Shown in pieces: positions 59,481 through 64,000 of a stretch of DNA of 64,000 nucleotides. Position 1 is the stretch's first letter; each line of letters opens with the position of its first letter. The translations under genes and the position numbers were made by a program. The notes below the pieces were generated by a model. That model saw only the letters and a program-made list of their open reading frames with translations. It made no database searches and had not been told where the DNA came from. This DNA comes from Icerya purchasi (taxonomy: Eukaryota; Arthropoda; Insecta; Hemiptera; Monophlebidae), in contig CM077115.1 in the NCBI GenBank assembly GCA_039619475.1, positions 61,758,864 through 61,822,863 of the forward strand, written 5' to 3'.

Positions 59481-60579
59481 CATTAATGATTAATTACGAC
59501 TGAAAAAAAAAAAAAAATTCGAATAAGGAAAATAAATTTGAAATCCCCGTAGCGACATTTAAAAAAATTCATCACTGACAGAAATATTACGTGTCTTAAC
59601 ATTACTGCATGTAACTTTTGACTATCCGGACTAACTCCTTGTTACTCACCAGTGATACTCGGTAGTCGTTAAATAACATTAAAAAGAAGAATCTCTTATG
59701 TAATCAGACAAAAATTGGTTAAAAAATTTTCATTAGAGTATACGGAAAATACGAATACTTAAATTTTTAAAATTAAAGAGTATTATCAACGTTAGTTTCC
59801 TACGGAAATGTAAATTTGAAATGCCCAAAAGCGCGAGTTACAAGCTCATCACTGATTATAGACGTTATACTCTTTAAATAGCACTTAGCCCTTTAAAGGA
59901 TACAGAGCATTTTAGGTTGGTCATCGCTTAAAAATATTTCTGTTAAAAATTATGAAATAAAACAAATTAAAAGAAATATCAACTTCAAGGTTTATACTCT
60001 AAAAATCTGTTATAAATGAACTAGAAAGTAAAAAAATGATTTAGTAAAAATTAATATCTCCTTAGAGATATACCTTTCTCTGCTTAATACAATCAGACAA
60101 AAATTAGCCCAAAATTTTCATTAAAATATAGGGAAAATATGAACACATAAAATTTTCAAATTACAGGAGCGATAACCGCGACTGACTTTTTAAGAAGGAT
60201 CATATACTCTTATCCTACCTACACTGCAAGCAACAAAGTATCTTACCAGCGATTCTACTGCCACAGCTGTACTCAACAGTGCTTTTTCTTAAAATTACTA
60301 CCAGTCCGGTTAATTCATTAAATTATTAATATACAATACTTTTTTTATATCGCGTGCGGCATAAGTCAGTTGTCCGATTTGCAATTTTTGAAAAAATAAA
60401 ACTTATCGAAACACAATTTGTTTTCTACATCGTATTTATTCGGTTCATTATAAAAGTAACACTTCAAAAATACTAAATCTAATTACATCTTATGTTCAAA
60501 TTGCTTACCCCACCTTTTTTAGTACATATTACACGCCTTTTATAAACAGAAAAACACGATTTTCGAAAAAATTCGGAAG

Positions 60580-60790
60580 TTTAACGAAGATTATCGAACT
60601 CTTCTTAGATTATCTCTTTTAAATAGTTAATATCGCGGGGTTTAATATGAAAAATTCGATCTTTAAGAACAGCCCATAATGCAAAATCGCATGACGTTAA
60701 ATCAGGAAAACAAGGAGACCACTCGATAGCACCTCGCCGATCAATCCACTCTCCAAAGTGGTCATTCATGAAACCCTCACGTTTTCGACT
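60580..60790 (-). pseudogene. Tc1/mariner-superfamily transposase fragment
   Basis: The minus strand reads GEWIDRRGAIEWSPCFPDLT then SCDFALWAVLKDRIF and PRDINYLKEI. S-P-D-L-T-x-x-D-F-x-L-W-x-x-L-K is the C-terminal catalytic block of a common IS630/Tc1/mariner transposase group. The frame stops soon after, and no TIRs were identified. Confidence 0.7.
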
Positions 60791-61940
60791 GCAATGGCAA
60801 ATAAAATAACAAAACTAAGACGACACAACTCCTCCATAGTACTAATAGTACTAACCAACGATAAACTAGTCAGAAAACCGAATTCGCCGGAGTAATTTTT
60901 TCAAGCGGTACAGCTGCAAAGGTCAAGAAACTAGCGCACGTGCGGTGTTTGAGAGCGATACATGTCGCAACCCCTATATTTATGTAACTTTTTAGAGTTA
61001 AGCTAAAAAACCTAGACACCACTGATACAAAAAAAAAAATATTTTTGAAGTTTCAAAAGTTATTAATGTAGTGAAACAAAACTAAACAGCTTTTTCCAAT
61101 GTTTTTTGCTAATCTAAAATTTTCACATAAAAACGAAATTATTTTTGAAATAAGTATACTTTTTAAACTGTGCCAGATTACTTTTGAAAAGCCAAGAAAA
61201 GATGTTGGTCCGCAGTAAAACATTACCAATTACATATATTGTAGCTTACCACATCGACGAGTCAAATGAGCGGGAAGCTTTTTTTCTTTTCACATTTACC
61301 CTTTCTAACTGGCAACTCTATTTATTCAATTTATTGTTCATGCGCCGCCTCAGTTTAATAAGGGCTTCAAAATCAACTACTTGTGTTTAGACGATTTAAA
61401 TAGTTCTGTTTATATACATGATTACTCAAATTATAAACACGATAAACGGTTATTATTCGCCAGCCCAGTTTTCATTAAATGTTTCGTTGTTAATGTGTTC
61501 ACTTACAGATTACTGAAATTTAAAACAACAAAATAAGAACAACAGTTTGTGAAAAAAAGTTCAGTACCGAAAAAAAATTCAGATGACATTAATTTGTTTT
61601 TAAATACACACGATTTTTAACAGATTATATTGTAATATAACTCGGGTTTATTACTTTGGCAAAGTTGTAATATATAGAATATTCCTTAAAAAATAATTTA
61701 ATGTTTTTTTGTTTTTTTTTAATATATATGTATGTATAATAATTTTTGAATTTTACAAGTCATTTTTCTTTGTGCAGATCAACTTATCTTTTCAAACAGC
61801 TACATTTCTTACATTATCATCTATACTGGTACAAGTTTCGTACTGAGCATTATTCTCATCGCGGTGTTTCATTACTCAATTGTATCTTTTTATTTATAAC
61901 ATATTTTGATTCTGATTAATTAGCCGAGGTTAATACTAAC

Positions 61941-62133
61941 CGGATAGCACTTTGGAGCAGTAGGAGGAATTCCATCATCAAAATCATTCGGATGACAACC
62001 GGGTAAACATTTTAATGACGGATCCTCGCAACAACGTACCGCACCAACCGCGTGTAAAATATATAACGCTTTTTTGGCCTCTTTTCCGTTTTGAACTGCT
62101 AGTATGTGGCGAGCGGATTCCTGATTGTTATTT
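61941..62133 (-). CDS. PLA2G6-like: Calcium-independent phospholipase A2, linker exon before the catalytic domain
   Basis: A 193-bp exon (one base plus 64 codons) from acceptor TATTGCATAG to donor CCG|GTTAGT. Begins NNNQESARHILAVQNGKEAK, the end of an ankyrin repeat, then ALYILHAVGAVRCC and a Cys/Pro-rich linker (CLPGCHPNDFDDG). This segment connects the ankyrin array to the patatin domain. Its first base completes a Lys codon with the exon at 63591-63754. Confidence 0.85.
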
Positions 62134-63590
62134 CTATGCAATAGAACAATTTCAAATGAAACAAATTATTTACAATTTTAACATAACAAATGTACGTAAA
62201 TGATGATAAGGATGTTGTGGCAATATTAGAGAATACAACATTTTCAATTTGAAAAACGTCACGGTATCCATCCGGGCGGTACAGCCTAAATGCACTGAAA
62301 AATAAGTTGTTGAAGGACTAAATTTATCAAATGTAATAATAGCTACCAACTACTGAAATTCATAAAATCCTGCTTATAAACATGTAAGTGAAATAGTCCC
62401 AGAAGTTTCTCCCTCCCCTCCTTAAATAGATTGTAACGAAATTTTGTACACGAGTAAATCGCAGTGCTCGTGTGAAATACGCGTACTGTGTTATACATGA
62501 GGTTATGCGTAACGGGTAAAATGACGATTAAAATGTTAAATAGAAAATCGCTACTTTTGTTAAACGTTTACGTTCGCGCATCTTATCTATTCGGAAAAAC
62601 GAGACAAAACACAATCTTCTTTTGTTTACCTCCAGTGATTTTATTCTATACTGCATCTTTACTTTCCACCTTTCTCTCTTTCGGTTATTTTCATTATTAG
62701 TATTATTTCTTTATTTTTTCGTTTTTTTTGTTCACCTAAAACAACATCATTGTGCACATATTGTACGTAACAGAACGAAAAAATTTTTCGATTTTTTAAA
62801 GCGTGTAGAACGCAAGTCAGTATTTCTTAATTTTTTCGTCTATTCCCTGATGATCATTACGATTTTTTCCCCTTTCTTCCGTGCGTTTCTTCATTAACAA
62901 AGAAACATTTCATCGTTTAATAATATATTCGATCACATAACGTACGTTTTAGTAAACTTAAAACGTCTATACGACCTCTTCATCGACACTCATTCAGGTA
63001 ATTTATTTTGCTTATATTCTCTTTATTAACGACGCGAAACTACCTATTTTGTTACATGTAGTTCTTTTAATGTTGACAAGTCAAGTAATATGACAATGTG
63101 TAAGTATTTTGTTTAAAAAATTTCTAAGGGCTTTTATTGGTATCATTGTATTTTTCAGTTTTGTTAACTTCATCGCTTATCAAACGTATCCTCTTCTACC
63201 GTTAAAAAAAAAAAAAAAAAAAAAAAAAACCGAATCATTTGTTAATTGTACTAATTCGGGACCCGTTATTTGGAAATCGCATGTAGCGTTTTGTATTCAG
63301 TTTACTTAACAAAGTCAAAATGCTAAAGATACTAATAACCTCAAATAAATGAAGAAACATAATTTACTTAGGAATTCGCTATAAACTAAAAACATATGTA
63401 GAACTGAAAAAAGTAAAAATAAAACTATTATTATTATTACATCTAAGATTCGTCGATACAAAAGCACGTCTCCTCGTAGAGAAATATAAATCTAAGCTAG
63501 GAAAATTCGCGTTAAAAAACAAACTTCGAAGTTTTTGTTTTGTTTTTTCCTTTTTTCTTACAAAAATTAACTAAAAACGTACAAACTTAC
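62134..63590 (-). other. iPLA2 intron
   Basis: AT-rich 1.46-kb intron with A/T runs, including a poly(A) at about 63207-63230. No nested gene recognised. Confidence 0.7.
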
Positions 63591-63754
63591 TTTCTATCAA
63601 TATCGGCTCCGAAAACTATTAGGGCTTGCAATAGCGGTATATTCTTCTTCTGTGCGGCAAAATGTAACGGCGTATTACCGTCTGGATCCTGCACGTCAAC
63701 CTTGCAACCATGACTTAGAAGGGCAACGCTGCATTCTAACCGCTCTCTTAAAAC
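63591..63754 (-). CDS. PLA2G6-like: Calcium-independent phospholipase A2, ankyrin-repeat exon (gene continues off the right edge)
   Basis: A 164-bp exon from acceptor GAAATAG to donor AGAAA|GTAAGT. Encodes VALLSHGCKVDVQDPDGNTP then LHFAAQKKNIPLLQALIVFG and ADIDRK, a canonical ankyrin repeat (D-x-x-G-x-T-P-L-H-x-A-A). iPLA2-VIA has several such repeats N-terminal to the catalytic domain; this is one of the last. No earlier exon is visible in 63755-64000. Confidence 0.9.
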
Positions 63755-64000
63755 CTATTTCAAATTAAATGTTATCAATGAAAGTTCTATCAATACACTT
63801 ACTTGTTTTAATTTCTACTTTTCTTTTAACATTTGTTTTTTCAATTTTTTTGCGTGTGCTGGCAAAAATCATTTTTTGATGCTTCGCCATAAACAGATAA
63901 ACATAGCTTATGCAATAAATTTATTGATTACTTTAAATTTAAAATGTGTTTTAAATTGCAAGGTATCCCCCCCCCCTCTAAATTGGCTCACGATTTTTCT
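63755..64000 (-). other. iPLA2 intron running off the window
   Basis: No coding block recognised. A C-run lies near 63967-63977. Confidence 0.6.

Larger units (their letters stand above)
57315..61940 (-). other. Large iPLA2 intron (4.6 kb)
   Basis: Separates the ankyrin part from the catalytic part. It holds a tRNA-like repeat (58459-58533), the interspersed repeat at 59280 and a transposase relic near 60580-60780. Flanking phases are 0/0. Confidence 0.75.

Overview
This is an AT-rich eukaryotic window with split genes, canonical GT/AG introns, large introns and a dense, nested load of transposable elements. The element mix (mariner, hAT-like elements, Jockey-type and I-type non-LTR retrotransposons, a Penelope-like element, an LTR retrotransposon) suggests an arthropod, most likely an insect. 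I cannot place the species from sequence alone. No prokaryotic genes, rRNA or CRISPR arrays are visible.

Two host genes are supported. (1) A D-amino-acid / D-aspartate oxidase gene on the + strand has exons at 10848-10984, 18794-18953, about 27222-27283 and 27631-27747. It ends in a perfect SKL peroxisomal targeting tripeptide. Its N-terminal FAD-binding exons and at least one middle exon were not found. (2) A calcium-independent phospholipase A2 (iPLA2-VIA / PLA2G6-like) gene on the - strand has seven exons from 63754 down to 53743. They join in frame across all six introns and encode an ankyrin segment, a GGGIRG loop, the GTSTG nucleophile elbow and the DGG dyad. The 5' part lies beyond the right edge.

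Almost everything else recognisable is mobile DNA. In order: a foldback element carrying a 5'-truncated retroposon with a 14-bp target duplication (136-1007); a very young, minus-oriented LTR retrotransposon with 597-bp LTRs, an ATAG duplication and only one long gag-like ORF (2631-7229); RTE-like RT relics (7880-8860, 12930-13760); tRNA-like repeats (15.2 and 16.7 kb); an RNase H/zinc-tail relic (17.56-18.17 kb); an old I/R1-like element (19.93-26.31 kb) split by a Jockey-like element (22679-25813); another RT relic (28.68-30.06 kb); an I-clade-like element with RNase H and a (TAA)n tail (30.8-35.88 kb) inserted in a second foldback copy; a TIR element (38571-40621); a hAT-like element (40915-43120) carrying a mariner (41327-42630); a 360-bp hAT-type MITE (44774-45133); a 2.6-kb hAT element (45627-48216) with Penelope-like ends inside; and a Penelope-like element with inverted arms (49.76-52.13 kb).

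The host genes do not form an operon or an evident pathway. The oxidase introns act as a repeat sink. The most unusual structures are the Penelope-like inverted arms, hammerhead-like motifs, and the LTR element whose single ORF is a repeated coiled coil.
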